Assembly: GCF_049243985.1 (NCBI RefSeq)
Contig: NC_135369.1
Span: 20,114,533 to 20,178,532 of the forward strand
Length of the DNA stretch: 64,000 nt
Direction of reading: 5' to 3'
From: Paroedura picta
Taxonomy: Eukaryota; Chordata; Lepidosauria; Squamata; Gekkonidae
The notes under the pieces were generated by a model. That model ran no database searches. It worked only from the letters and a program-made list of their open reading frames with translations, and had not been told where the DNA came from. Each line of letters opens with the position of its first letter. Within the stretch, counting starts at the first letter, position 1. Positions 22,001 through 46,069 of this stretch are shown here, piece by piece. A program made the position numbers and the translations under genes.

Positions 22001-23671
22001 AGGCAGGGCCTTGGCAGCTTCAAAGAACAGGGAGTTCCCCGGTTCAGTCTCAGGCATGGCTGCAACCTTAAAGGCTGCGACCTCCTTTTGGTGGCAGATG
22101 CTGCCCCTCTTACCTTGGCAATGGCCGTGGCACAACTCAACCCAGCGAGTTCCATCAGCTGGTCGACGCTGAACTTATACTGCTCAAATAGTTCCTGATC
22201 AATGTCTTGGGCTTCCTTTTGGCTGCAGGGGAGAAGAAACGATCTCTTAAGCCAGGGGCAGCCTAACCTTGGCTTTCCGGATGTCCATGGACTACAATTC
22301 CCATGAGCCCCTGCCAGCTAATAAACCCCAAGCCTTGTTATACAGCAGGACAGGGGCAGAAAAGCCTTCTCTTCTTCTAAAAACAAAGTGGCTTTTGCTT
22401 CAAAGCAGCCATTTTTATTCATAAGCAAGCTTTTGCTCAGGGGTAGTCAAACTGCGGCCCTCCAGATGTCCGTGGACTACAATTCCCAGGAGCCTCTGCC
22501 AGCGAATGCTGGCAGGGGCTCCTGGGAATTGTAGTCCACGGACCTCTGGAGGGCCGCAGTTTGACTACCCCTGCTTTTGCTCATTTAATGGGTTATTCAA
22601 TGAGAATTCATATAATGAATCAATTTAATCAGGCGACTGCCCAAATTAATATTTTTCTCACTTAATTAACCGAATCCAATAAACTAAGGTATTCCTGCTA
22701 CTACAAGTATCCTTCCAATTCGAGTACAATTAATCACACTAATTAAATCACCATTTAGTGATGGTGATTAAGTACCAGGTGATTAAGAACCCCTCTCAGT
22801 CCTGCAATGTGCACCGCGAAAATGAGTGCTTCTGAGCATGTGCAAAAAGCTTTCCACCCTGGGCTAATACCCCACAGTGGGGTCTGGCAGGACTTACACA
22901 CAGGTAGGTGCGGGATCTAGTACTGAGTGGTACAACAGTGCATTTCCCCGTTTTCTCATGCTCCACGAGATGTCACCAGAGACATTTAGGGGGGGGGCTC
23001 AGGCACGCCTTTCTCACCCGGGGGAGATCCTGAAGTTTGTTCCCTCTTTGCAATCGTCCAAAAATGCCGCTTCCCGACTTCTGTGCCCCGGCCCCGCGCC
23101 CTCTTCCCAACCATCGCGTCGCCCTCCTTTTGCCAGAGAGTGAAAAGAAACAGACTGCGACCTCAGATAGTTCGCTGCACACCCATTATGCCAATCTCTG
23201 GGGCAGCCCTTTTAAAAAACCATCTATTTGCATGATTTATAGCAGGGCTAGTCAAACCGCGGCCCTCCAGATGTCCATGGACTACAATTCCCATGAGCCC
23301 CTGCCAGCAGGGGCTCATGGGAATTGTAGTCCATGGACATCTGGAGGGCCGCGGTTTGACTTCCCCTGGTCTGGACGCCGGAGACCTGACCGAGGCGTGA
23401 GCCCCGGCACCTCTCCACCCCCCAAGAGCCGAGCCTCTTCTCCCGCCGCCCGCCAGGCCCCGCTGCCCTACCCCAGATACTTGAGCCCCTGCGCGGCCGC
23501 CGCCGTCTGCATGGCGGGGGCGCCCGGTTGCCGATGGCCTGCGCCCGAAAGAAGAGGCGGCCAGCGCCCGGCCGGGCAGGAACCCGCCTGAGCCGCCCTT
23601 GCAAGCCTCCAGCCCACGGGCGACGACACCAGCAGGCCGAGTCCCAGCAGCGCGCGCCGCAGCCCGGACAT
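16054..23671 (-). CDS. NAXE: NAD(P)H-hydrate epimerase
   Basis: Epimerises R- and S-NAD(P)HX so that the S-specific dehydratase can repair it; largely mitochondrial. Six coding exons on -: 23671-23472, 22222-22114, 20946-20836, 20583-20470, 17620-17473 and 16256-16054, summing to 885 nt or 294 aa (human 288). All junctions are GT-AG with continuous phase. The start [16 protein letters not shown] matches the known N-terminal targeting segment; the in-frame extension upstream is ignored. The YjeF-N signature [20 protein letters not shown] is at residues 121-140, [10 protein letters not shown] in exon 5, [13 protein letters not shown] across the last splice, and [17 protein letters not shown] near the end. 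All expected motifs are present with no break. Introns hold several hairpin hAT MITEs, a minisatellite and a copy of the exon-2 acceptor. Confidence 0.96.
16386..16521. mobile_element. Family P palindromic hAT MITE, copy 3
   Basis: 136 bp, CAGGGGTAGTCAAAC ... GTTTGACTACCCCTG, flanked by the exact 8-bp duplication ttctaact on both sides. It lies in NAXE intron 5, about 130 bp from the exon 6 acceptor. Confidence 0.92.
16540..16800 (+). repeat. LINE-type 3' end repeat (CR1/L2-like)
   Basis: Same family as 10620-10990: gaggccttccccaatgttc, ccactgatagacttatcc, gtggccatcactacatcc. Truncated. Confidence 0.4.
16797..16978 (+). repeat. tRNA-derived SINE A, 5'-truncated
   Basis: Has the middle and tail (gttatggggagaggaaggga; gtggggtataaaagctgac) but lacks the tRNA-like head. 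Confidence 0.65.
17240..17385. repeat. Dispersed reptile repeat X
   Basis: Contains ttattgaataaatctttgtt, ggtcttaaaggtgctactgg and cagaccaacacggctaccc, shared with 7082-7225 and the copies in the U2 palindrome. Confidence 0.55.
17685..17800. repeat. Copy of the NAXE exon-2 acceptor plus adjoining MITE
   Basis: About 110 bp here match 22211-22318: ttccttttggctgcagggga, ttaagccaggggca, accttggctttcc, atggactacaattccc. The source region contains the true start of NAXE exon 2 (22222), so the copy in intron 4 carries its CTGCAG|CCAAAAGGAA acceptor on -. Short indels separate the two. Confidence 0.8.
17837..18305. mobile_element. Composite hAT insertion bounded by 8-bp duplication
   Basis: Flanked on both sides by atctagag (17829-17836 and 18306-18313). 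The left terminus CAGTGGTCCCCAACC belongs to the family seen at 35888. The right terminus GACTACTCCTG belongs to a complete family P hairpin (copy 5, 18171-18305). The interior is GC-rich and non-coding. Confidence 0.75.
18171..18305. mobile_element. Family P palindromic hAT MITE, copy 5
   Basis: CAAGGGTAGTCAACCTGTGG ... ccacaggttgactactcctg. The stem is almost perfect and both arms carry the CCGTGG / CCACGG variant. It forms the right end of the composite insertion 17837-18305. Confidence 0.88.
18560..18775 (+). repeat. tRNA-derived SINE, MIR/CORE-like family E
   Basis: Head gtggtgtggtggttagagtg with B-box ggttcgaatcccc, then gcctcacagggttgttgtaa and gtaagccaccctgggtc. It differs from SINE A and abuts a SINE A in the opposite direction. 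Confidence 0.65.
18776..19066 (-). repeat. tRNA-derived SINE A, full length
   Basis: Reverse copy with a long (AGA)n tail at 18776-18799, atatgccgcttttccctatc, tccccacaacagacaccctg, and the head ctaactactacaccaaactg. Confidence 0.75.
19143..19419 (-). repeat. tRNA-derived SINE A
   Basis: Reverse copy: tttatactctgcttttcacc, cttcccacaacaggcaccct, head ttttaaccacgacgccagag. More diverged than its neighbour. Confidence 0.65.
19440..19620 (-). repeat. 5S rRNA-derived SINE
   Basis: Read on -, it contains agatctcagaagctaagcag and tggtatttggatgggagacc, a near-verbatim 5S rRNA internal promoter region, followed by a tail with ccagtgcc/ggcaaaccat-type sequence. This is the best-preserved 5S-like head in the window. 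Confidence 0.8.
19621..19880 (+). repeat. 38-bp minisatellite, about 7 units
   Basis: Unit gcaacgtaacatgcaagcag plus aaaatattcccagtcagg repeats every 38 bp, with phases at 19621, 19659, 19697, 19735, 19773, 19811 and 19849. The inner units are identical. The first unit has acata and the last acatg-type variants, and the last breaks down at aaaatattttcac. It lies in NAXE intron 4. Confidence 0.93.
20615..20687. mobile_element. End of a TIR element (GGGTTGCCA family)
   Basis: Terminus ggagctggcaaccctgtc with the upstream caggctccacccccaaatc. The same termini bound 24240-24405. Only the right end is present. Confidence 0.45.
21375..21965 (+). mobile_element. L2-type LINE 3' end
   Basis: Degraded ORF2 C-terminus is readable on +: [37 protein letters not shown] and [21 protein letters not shown] 3' tail follows with aaactgccctaagccttata and aataaaataaatacaataaa. 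It lies in NAXE intron 2. Confidence 0.75.
22261..22318. mobile_element. Half of a family P MITE next to NAXE exon 2
   Basis: The left arm only (caggggcagcctaac ... ccctgccagc) stops at the hairpin centre and continues into unrelated DNA. It starts about 30 bp outside the exon 2 acceptor and is the source of the copy at 17685. Confidence 0.7.
22438..22573. mobile_element. Family P palindromic hAT MITE, copy 6
   Basis: 136 bp with CAGGGG ... CCCCTG ends and an exact 8-bp duplication cttttgct (22430-22437, 22574-22581). Both arms share the CCGTGG/CCACGG variant. It lies in NAXE intron 1. Confidence 0.93.
23243..23368. mobile_element. Family P palindromic hAT MITE, copy 7
   Basis: 126 bp, nearly perfect stem with the loop lost. 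Both arms carry CCGCGG (23257-23262, 23349-23354) where other copies have CTGCGG. No matching target duplication. It sits about 100 bp inside NAXE intron 1 from the exon 1 donor. Confidence 0.88.
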
Positions 23672-23900
23672 TCGCGCGGCCGACAGGGCGCCGCGGAGCA
23701 GGCGGGGCTCGCCGGGCGTGGGGCGGGCCCGAGCCCCGGGAGGAGGGGCGTCACTTGCCTGAAGCGCGCTTGCAAGGGCGCAATTCGGGTTAGGATTGCG
23801 CTGCGTGATCAACCTCTCTGTTTGCAGGGGCGTTACCTCCCCAGGTGCTCCCTGGCCTGCCCTAACCTGTCCTTCGGAGCTTAAGCCCCAGCACCTATTC
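23380..23900 (-). promoter_or_regulatory. NAXE: NAXE CpG-rich promoter, probably bidirectional
   Basis: CpG-dense stretch spanning NAXE exon 1 and about 230 bp upstream of its ATG at 23671. On + it is followed by a good donor (gcctgag|gtaagg, 24097/24098) and an acceptor at 24553, so transcription toward the ORF at 24590 is plausible. No transcript evidence is available. Confidence 0.55.
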
Positions 23901-24239
23901 TCGTTCCGTTCAACTCCGTCTTGGAAACTCTTCGGAATTGTAATGATAGCTTTTAAAAGGGAGAAATTCCTTGGAAGGAAATAGGTCCGCCAGCCTGAAG
24001 GATGGAGTGGAACTTCCATGTCCAGAAGCAGTGGAAACCGTCTGGAAACCGCACGACTTCTTGGAGATTTCCCAGCTGACTGAAGGTTGGGCCTGAGGTA
24101 AGGCTTTTCTTACATTCTTATGAATGGCGATAGCTAAATGGATGCCCCGTATTTAAGGGCAGTGGGCCTCTGAATGGCAGGTGCGGGGTGTGTTACGGGG
24201 AGCTGCAGCCTTCAGGCCCTGCTTGTGGAACTTCACAAC

Positions 24240-24405
24240 AGGGTTGCCAGCTCTGGGTTGGGAAATTTTTGGAGGCTTTGGGGGAGGGACCTCAGCAGGG
24301 TGCAGTCCCATAGCGTCCACATTACAAGCCGTCTTTTTCTTCAGGAGAGCATTTCTGTAACCTGGAGATCTCCACTCACCACCTGGAGATTGGCAACCCT
24401 AAGCA
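24240..24405. mobile_element. TIR element of the GGGTTGCCA family
   Basis: Ends agggttgccagctctgg and attggcaaccct are inverted. Interior includes ggagatctccactcaccacc. Fragments of the family occur at 20615, 29992 and 43289. Non-coding. Confidence 0.5.
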
Positions 24406-24589
24406 TTTGGCTGACCGACAGCCCCTTTTGGAAACTGGAGACTGGACTAGAAGTACCTTCATGGTCTGGTCCTGAAGGGTTTTTCTTACCAGCTGTATTT
24501 ACTGGCCTTTCTTCCTTCCTGCCCCTTCTTTTCCTTTCCTTGATATTTTCCAGATTGCTATCAGTTCATCGGCACCGTGGACCACAAAA

Positions 24590-25327
24590 ATGAAAGGTCA
24601 GCTCAAAGGGAAGAAAATGAACCGGGGGTCCAGACCGGTTCTGCCTCTGCTGCCTGCAGCCAGGCAGCCCTCCGGCTACAGCAGTGCCTCGTTCTACGAC
24701 CTCAGCAGCCTCCTGTCTCTCGCAGGATCTGCCACCGACCCAGATTTTGAATACAGTAGTCCTGAATCCAGCAGTTCTTCAGAAGATGCCACCTCAGCCC
24801 TCTCTAAACCCACCAGGTCATCTGTTTCCTCAGCGCCAGTCAGTTCATTGGCACAGACCAAGCCTTCTGAGGGTAGCAGCTCCCACTCTGAATGTCCGTC
24901 AAGTGCTGAAAGCGGGCCTACTCTTGAACAGGCCCACCGGGCAGCTTCTGGAGATGCCTCTCCCTTTGGGCACACCTCAGGCTTCGAAGAACGGGTTGTC
25001 GATTCTGACTCGCAGAATCTTATTTCAGACGGAGACCCCGCTGCTGTGTGGCCCACTGGTCCTTCTTCTTCTGGAGCTGCGAGCCCCCCAAGTGGCCGCA
25101 GCCCCATCGTGGCCAGCCCTGCAAGCTCTCTGGTCTCTGGGCCATCAGGGCTGCCTCAGGGAGACGGCCCCTCAGGAAACCCCAGCCAGGTGTCCTCGGA
25201 GGACGAAAGTGACCTTGAAGGCCCGGTCAGATTTGTGGTTTATTCTCCACACATAACGCAGAAGGACCTGAGAGGTGACTGCAGTTGCTGGCTAGAAAAG
25301 CCGAATCTACAGTATATAGACTTATAA
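24590..25327 (+). CDS. Unrecognised Ser/Pro-rich ORF, 245 codons, divergent from NAXE
   Basis: I do not recognise this protein. It starts MKGQLKGKKMNRGSRPVLPL, then is Ser/Pro/Glu-rich with acidic clusters (FEYSSPESSSSSEDATSAL; VSSEDESDLEGPVRF), and ends QYIDL. It looks disordered, with no transmembrane segment. The possible exon starts after a pyrimidine-rich acceptor (ttgatattttccag, 24553), and a donor-like ctgagag|gtgact lies near 25270, which would remove the last residues. A second frame is also open for 190 codons, so compositional bias may explain the length. It lies on the outer side of the NAXE promoter, where human has no gene I know of. It could be a lineage-specific gene, a lncRNA exon, or a chance ORF. 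Confidence 0.35.
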   Translation: MKGQLKGKKMNRGSRPVLPLLPAARQPSGYSSASFYDLSSLLSLAGSATDPDFEYSSPESSSSSEDATSALSKPTRSSVSSAPVSSLAQTKPSEGSSSHSECPSSAESGPTLEQAHRAASGDASPFGHTSGFEERVVDSDSQNLISDGDPAAVWPTGPSSSGAASPPSGRSPIVASPASSLVSGPSGLPQGDGPSGNPSQVSSEDESDLEGPVRFVVYSPHITQKDLRGDCSCWLEKPNLQYIDL

Positions 25328-26334
25328 GCTGATTCTTAAAGGAAATCTCCTGAAATTCACAGAGCTAGTTTGAAGGTTAGAGATTTGAGGCAGAGGGATA
25401 ATGGTCCTCCTAGAATATACTTGAGAGGGAATGCAGTTAGGAAGAAATGGGTTTGGAAAGTATATTGTGCCCCACGTCACAAAATTTAGGGAATTGCTTG
25501 TAAAACTGAGGGTTTCTTTGTCTTGCTTTTGAGACACGTGAGGAATTTTCCAGAAACAACCACAGCAGCCAGTTTTTGGGATATGAGATGTAATTGTCCG
25601 TGGTGTTTGTTTGACAGAGTGCACACAATAATAAATGCACTATATGATGTCCTACATAATCATATTTATAATTCTTAACCTGAAAAATCACACACTACAC
25701 ACTAAAAAGGAAACCTGTGAGTTTGACAGAAGATCGTGGCTCAGCCTGCTTCTGCTACACTCGGGTATAGTTTTAAATTGGGTGACTTTAAAGACTATGA
25801 AACAATCCAATCCAATGTTGTACTTTTAAAAAACATTTCATTAAAAAACATAGATTTGATCCACCCAACTGTGTTATTGCTTCATTTCCCTAAACTAGTC
25901 AGTTTTAAAAACTGCATCACAATGAATATTTGGGACCAGGCAAGTTTGCTTCAAGGAAAACATCCAGTCTGTTGATGATGATGATGATGTTATCTGTTCA
26001 GTCGTGTCCGACCCTCAGCGATTCTATAGGAAAGTTTTCTCCATTCGTCTCTGGCAATGACCGCTTCTTTCAGTTGGTTCACAGTCATCCCTGTATCGAT
26101 TTTGATCGTATCGAGCCCGTGGATCCTTTGGCGACCATGTTTCCTTTTGCCGCTGATTATGCTGAGCATTAATATCTCTTACCTAATTATATACACTCAA
26201 TTTTTCCAGCTTGTAGCATTCTTAGATGATAGGCATTTCAGATTATCTTTAAAGTTGTTCTCATAAATTTTTCTCTTCTTAAACTGTGGCCGGAACTTTG
26301 TTCCACATATAGTCCAAGAACTGCAGTAGTAGAT

Positions 26335-26940
26335 TCCAAAATCTTCTGATCATATCAACTGGATGGTGGTCCCTGGCCCCCGAGAAGTACGCTTGGCTTC
26401 AACCAGGGCCTTTTCGGCCTGGTGAAATGAGCTCCCAGAAGATCTGCAGGCACTTCAGAAGCTTCCATAGTTCCGAAGGGCCTGCAAAATGGAGCTCTTC
26501 CGCCAGATATTTGATTGGAATCTACAGTACCACATCTGATTGGCCTCTTCCCATAAAACCCCAGAAGAGCTCTCCCCTGGAACTAATAAGATCTGAGGGA
26601 TTTAACAGCTGCAAACAGGCTGTGCTGATAATCAGAATTCTAACCCTCTCATAATTTTAACTCTTATTGTTTTATATGATGAGTGTATTAAATCAGGGGT
26701 AGTCAGCCTATGGTCCTCCAGATGTTAATGGACTACAATCCCCATGAGCCCCTGCCAGCGAACGCTGACAGGGGCTCATGGGGATTGTAGTCCATGGACA
26801 TCTGGAGGACCACAGGTAGACTACCCCTGTATTAAATCATTTATTATGTTGTAAAACCACCCCAAGCCAGTACCTGAGAGGGGCAACTATATCAATCCAA
26901 ATATAATTCTATGAAATATAAATAAATAAAATTGGGGGGT
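26335..26940 (+). mobile_element. L2-type LINE 3' end carrying a MITE
   Basis: Readable ORF2 remnants (REVRLASTRAF; RACKMELFRQIFD) and the tail taaaaccaccccaagccagt. The family P MITE at 26694 is inserted in its 3' region. Confidence 0.65.
26694..26829. mobile_element. Family P palindromic hAT MITE, copy 8
   Basis: 136 bp, exact 8-bp duplication tattaaat (26686-26693, 26830-26837). Both arms share ATCCCC / GGGGAT instead of the usual ATTCCC. Type B ends (GGTCC rather than GGCCC). Confidence 0.93.
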
Positions 26941-28542
26941 GTTCCTAGAAAGCTTCCTGGTTCTATGACATTTGGCTGCTTATCCGATCCAAAATCTTTA
27001 GAGTTTCCCTTGGTGATTTTGTTGGGATATTCAGAAAAGAAAACCTCTCGCCAAGGAAGACGAAATCAGAGATGGCAGCAGCTGCTCCATATGTTTGTAA
27101 TTAAACTGTTTCCGGTCATGTAGAAAAAATGAGCACCCTTCAATTTTGAAAGGAAAATACATGGATGCAGATGAGGTGAGCTGTGAGTGTAGTGAAGATC
27201 ACAAGCGTAGATGATTTTAAAAGGGTTAGTCAAATTCGTGGAGGAGAGGTCCATCAATGTATTGTTTATAAGTTTAATGTAAACCACCCTGAGCCTCCGG
27301 GGAGGGCGGTATAGAAATATAATAATTAAATAAATAAATAAATAAATGCATCCTAGCTATGCCGAGTAAAGGGAATCTCCATATTCAAAGGCAGTAAACC
27401 TCTGAAACCCAGTGCTAGGAGGGGCAAGATCAAGGGAAGGTCTTTTTGCCTCTATGTTCCCTTTGTTTGGCCCTCAAACTGGTTGGCAGCTGCCTGAAAA
27501 AGGATGCTGGAATAGATAGACCATTATTGAATTACAGCAGGGCCGAGGAAGTGTGCATACACACAAAAGCTCACACCTTGAATAAATCATTGTTGGTCAT
27601 AAAGGTGCTATTGGATTCAAATTTAGCAGGGCTCTTTGTATGTTCTAATTTGTTGTTGTCAGCCATTCAGTCGTATCCGACTCTTGGCGATCCCATGGCA
27701 CAGCTGTTGCCACGATCCCCAATCCTGCACCGCCTCCCTTAGCAGTGCAATGTTCTGGCTGGTGTCCATTTTGATGGTGTCTAATCCTTGCGCCCTTTGT
27801 CAGCCTGGTTTCCTTTTTCCACTGACCAATGCTAGCAGAATTGCTTTCTCCATTGAGATGGATTGGATGATACAGCCAAAGAGTGAGCTGGAGTTTTGTG
27901 ATTTTGCCTACCTGTGATAGATCAGACTTCATGCCCTGTAGTATTTCCTTGTTTGTGACTTTTGCTGTCTAATTAGGTAAGCAAAACGTTTCCTTTAAGT
28001 TCTTTATAGTCCTGTCCCTCTTGTAACCACTGTCCACTGGCCGCAGTCCTCCTTAAAGAATCGGACACTTTAATACCATACGGTTTATTACACTGTGAAT
28101 TTCAATATAATTTATATACTGCGTTTGAACTGCAGAGTCCAGCCAGCAGAACTAACATTAGTTTCTGGGGAAGTAGAAGGTTCTTGCATGGCGCCAGGCT
28201 GGGTTCTCATGCAGCAAATCAATCAGAAGACCCCGTGTGTATGTGTGAGTGTGAGGAGCCACAAGGTTTGGAAACCAGCTGGCAGAAGAGGGTTGGGACC
28301 CCCTTCCCTTCAAGAAAAAACCAAACCCATCCTGACAGCATCTCTGAAAAGCAGGACATAAAATAAATAAGAAAAATAAAGCATTTGAGGCTCTGCAGTT
28401 GAAGAGGGGCGGAAGCAATTAAGGAAATGACCGAGCATTATAAAATTATGCATTATGTGGAGGAGGTGGAGAGAGATTTCTGACCATCTCTTGAGACAGG
28501 GCTACCGCTTCAGGTCACCTAGTAAAATTGACTGCAGTAGAG

Positions 28543-28806
28543 AGCCAGCATGGTTAAGAGCAGTGGCTTCTAATCTGGCGAGCTGGGTTTGATTTCCCAC
28601 TCCTCCACATGCAGCCAGCTGGATTACCTTGGGCTTGTCACAGTCCTGATAGTGTTGCTCTGACTGGGCAGTCCTGTCAGAGCTCTCTCATCCCCACCAA
28701 CCTCCCAGGGTGTCTGTTGTGGGGAGACGAAAGGAAGGCGATCGTCAGCTGCTTTGGGACTCCTTCGGGCAGTGAAAAGTGGGGTATAAAAACCAGGTCT
28801 TTTTCT
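28543..28806 (+). repeat. tRNA-derived SINE A
   Basis: Head agccagcatggttaagagc, B-box gggtttgatttccc, middle gtctgttgtggggagacgaa, tail gtggggtataaaaacc. Confidence 0.72.
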
Positions 28807-28919
28807 AGATTCAGGTTGGATGATCGGTAACATTTCCCCTGGTGATGAATACATGCACTCACGGAATTCACTGCCATTTAGCTTCGGTGACTTTCAACGG
28901 GGATTAAACTAAGTTACGG

Positions 28920-29130
28920 AGCAGCCCTAGGAGACCAGAGAAGTCCAAACTCATCAGAACTCAGAAGAACTTAGAGTTGGCCATGATCAGTACTTGGATG
29001 GGAGAGCACCAAGGAAGTCCGGACTTGCTGTGCAGAGGTAGGGAATGGCAAACCACCTCTGTTCCTCTCTTGCCTTGAAAGCCCCATGGAAGTTCATGGG
29101 GTCGTCATGAGTCTGCTGTTACTTAATGAC
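28920..29130 (+). repeat. 5S rRNA-derived SINE
   Basis: Head with tcagtacttggatgggagag. Tail ggcaaaccacctctgttcc, gccttgaaagccccatgg, ggggtcgtcatgagtctgct. Confidence 0.65.
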
Positions 29131-29336
29131 ACACTTTACCTTCCGTCCAAGACATGGAAGACGGGCCCGTCTTATGGCTATTGGCCGTTATGGCTAAATT
29201 GAACCGCCAAGATTCAGGGGCAGCGGGCTTCTTAAGGCCACTTGCTGCCGGGATGGACATGTCCTACTTGTGGGCTTCCCACAGAAGCATTTGACTGGCC
29301 ACAGTTGCAACCAAGATGATGGAAGAGGTGGACCTT

Positions 29337-44740
<15,404 letters not shown>

Positions 44741-44901
44741 CAGTGATGGAGGGGAGGGGGGTCCATTGACCTCCTGGGAAAAGAGGAACATGGGATTTTA
44801 TTCTGTGAAGTGGGAGTCACAACTTCACTGGATCTTTCTAAAAACACAATAAAGTGTGGTGGTTGTTGTTTTTTAAAAACCCACGGGTACATGATCTAAA
44901 G

Positions 44902-45297
44902 CTGTGGTTCTCAACCTTCCTAATGCTGCGACCCTTTAATACAGTTCCTCCTGTTGTGGTGACCCCCCAACCATAACATTATGCAAGAGTTCATTCACAG
45001 AAATTAAAATGAAACTGAGCAATGACGTAAAGATCCATTGTTCATGATTGTATATAAAGTGATTCCCCCCCCCCCCACCTCTGGGGTTTCTCAGTTCAGT
45101 TCTGCCTCTTGTCCCACCATAGCAATCTCGCTCTTTTGCACTGCTCCAGACAGACGAATGCTCTATCTCTATCTACCCCGCAAGGCTGTTGTGTGGAAGG
45201 CAGCCCTCTCCCGGCCAAGCTGCTTGCCCTGCCGCGACCCCTGTGAAAGGGTCATTCAACCTCCAAAATGGTCCCAACCCCAAGGTTGAGAGCCAGG
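44902..45297. mobile_element. SPIN/URR1-like hAT MITE
   Basis: ctgtggttctcaaccttcct, aatgctgcgaccctttaata, cagttcctcctgttgtggtg and, at the other end, cgacccctgtgaaagggtc and ccaaggttgagagcca match the termini of the widely horizontally transferred SPIN/URR1 hAT group as I remember it. The interior differs. It lies just upstream of TTC24 exon 2. No clear target duplication. Confidence 0.6.
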
Positions 45298-45405
45298 AGA
45301 TACCGGAACAAAGTATAAGTGGAAAACACATGCAATGGAGGGCTGTTGTTTTTTTTAATGAGAAAGAGTGAGTGTGAAAAGATGGAATTTTTAGGAGGAA
45401 AGAAA

Positions 45406-45661
45406 GAAGAAGAAAAAGAACTGGATCTTATATGCCACTTTTCTCTACCCGAAGGAGTCTCAGAGTGGCTTCCAATCACCTTCCCTTTCCTCTCCCCACA
45501 ACAGACATCCTGTGAGGTGGGTGAGGCTGAGAGAGCCCTGAGATTGCTGCTCAGTCAGAACAGCTTCATCAGTGCCATGGGGAGCCCAAGGTCACCCTTC
45601 TGGCTGCCTGTGGAGGAGCAGGGAATCAAACCCAGCTCACCACTAACCACTAACCAAGCTG
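45406..45661 (-). repeat. tRNA-derived SINE A
   Basis: Reverse copy: atatgccacttttctctacc, tccccacaacagacatcctg, head ccactaaccaagctg. Confidence 0.7.
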
Positions 45662-45926
45662 TCAAGTCAAGTAAACAGTAAGAAGTTGAATTTTTGCTCA
45701 TTTTACAGCTTTTGAAGGTCTATATTTCAAAGGGCAGTAATTCATATAAAAGCATGTCCACAGTAAGAGCAACCACTAACTACCACTCACCAAAAAGACA
45801 TTCAACAATATTAAGATCCCTGAAGATCTTGGAGAGGAGCTGAAGAATTATCAAAGATTTTCACAGAGCGTTTCGATTTTTCAATATAACTTAGAAAAAG
45901 GCCTGTGGAATCCAGTTTAAACTTAC

Positions 45927-46060
45927 CTCAGCTTCTTTAAAAACACTCTCTTGACACTGGGTTTCATCAAAGGCCCCAACAAAACCGATCTGCAGCTTCT
46001 TATAAAATTCTTTCCATAAACACGTGCTGTTATTTCAGGCCTGCAGTCCCATACTATTCA
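45927..46060 (-). other. TTC24: Probable non-coding first exon of TTC24
   Basis: On -, a segment ending ...AAAGAAGCTGAG|GTAAGT (exon edge 45927) would splice to the acceptor at 44773/44774 (ttttcccag|GAGGTCAATG). The joined frame stays open but has no in-frame ATG after a stop, so translation starts at 44740 in the next exon. The outer edge is not defined. Confidence 0.45.
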
Positions 46061-46069
46061 ACGGAGCTC

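Larger units (their letters stand above)
25330..29330. other. Intergenic region between NAXE side and TTC24 3' end
   Basis: No conserved exon seen. It contains RTE-like fragments in reverse (25975-26170, 27648-27870, each with a tcagtcgt(g/a)tccga motif), an L2 end (26335-26940) with a MITE in it, an L2-type tail (27255-27345), repeat X pieces (about 27555-27630), SINE A (28543-28806) and a 5S-derived SINE (28920-29130). The rest is AT-rich without assignable features. Confidence 0.55.

Noticed and set aside
23672-24019. In-frame extension of NAXE upstream of 23671
   Set aside because: The known family start ([12 protein letters not shown]) is at 23671 and the extension lies in the promoter, without similarity.
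24684-25256. Alternative 190-codon frame overlapping the Ser-rich ORF
   Set aside because: Same biased DNA read in another frame; it lacks a better start. It does lower confidence that the first frame is coding.
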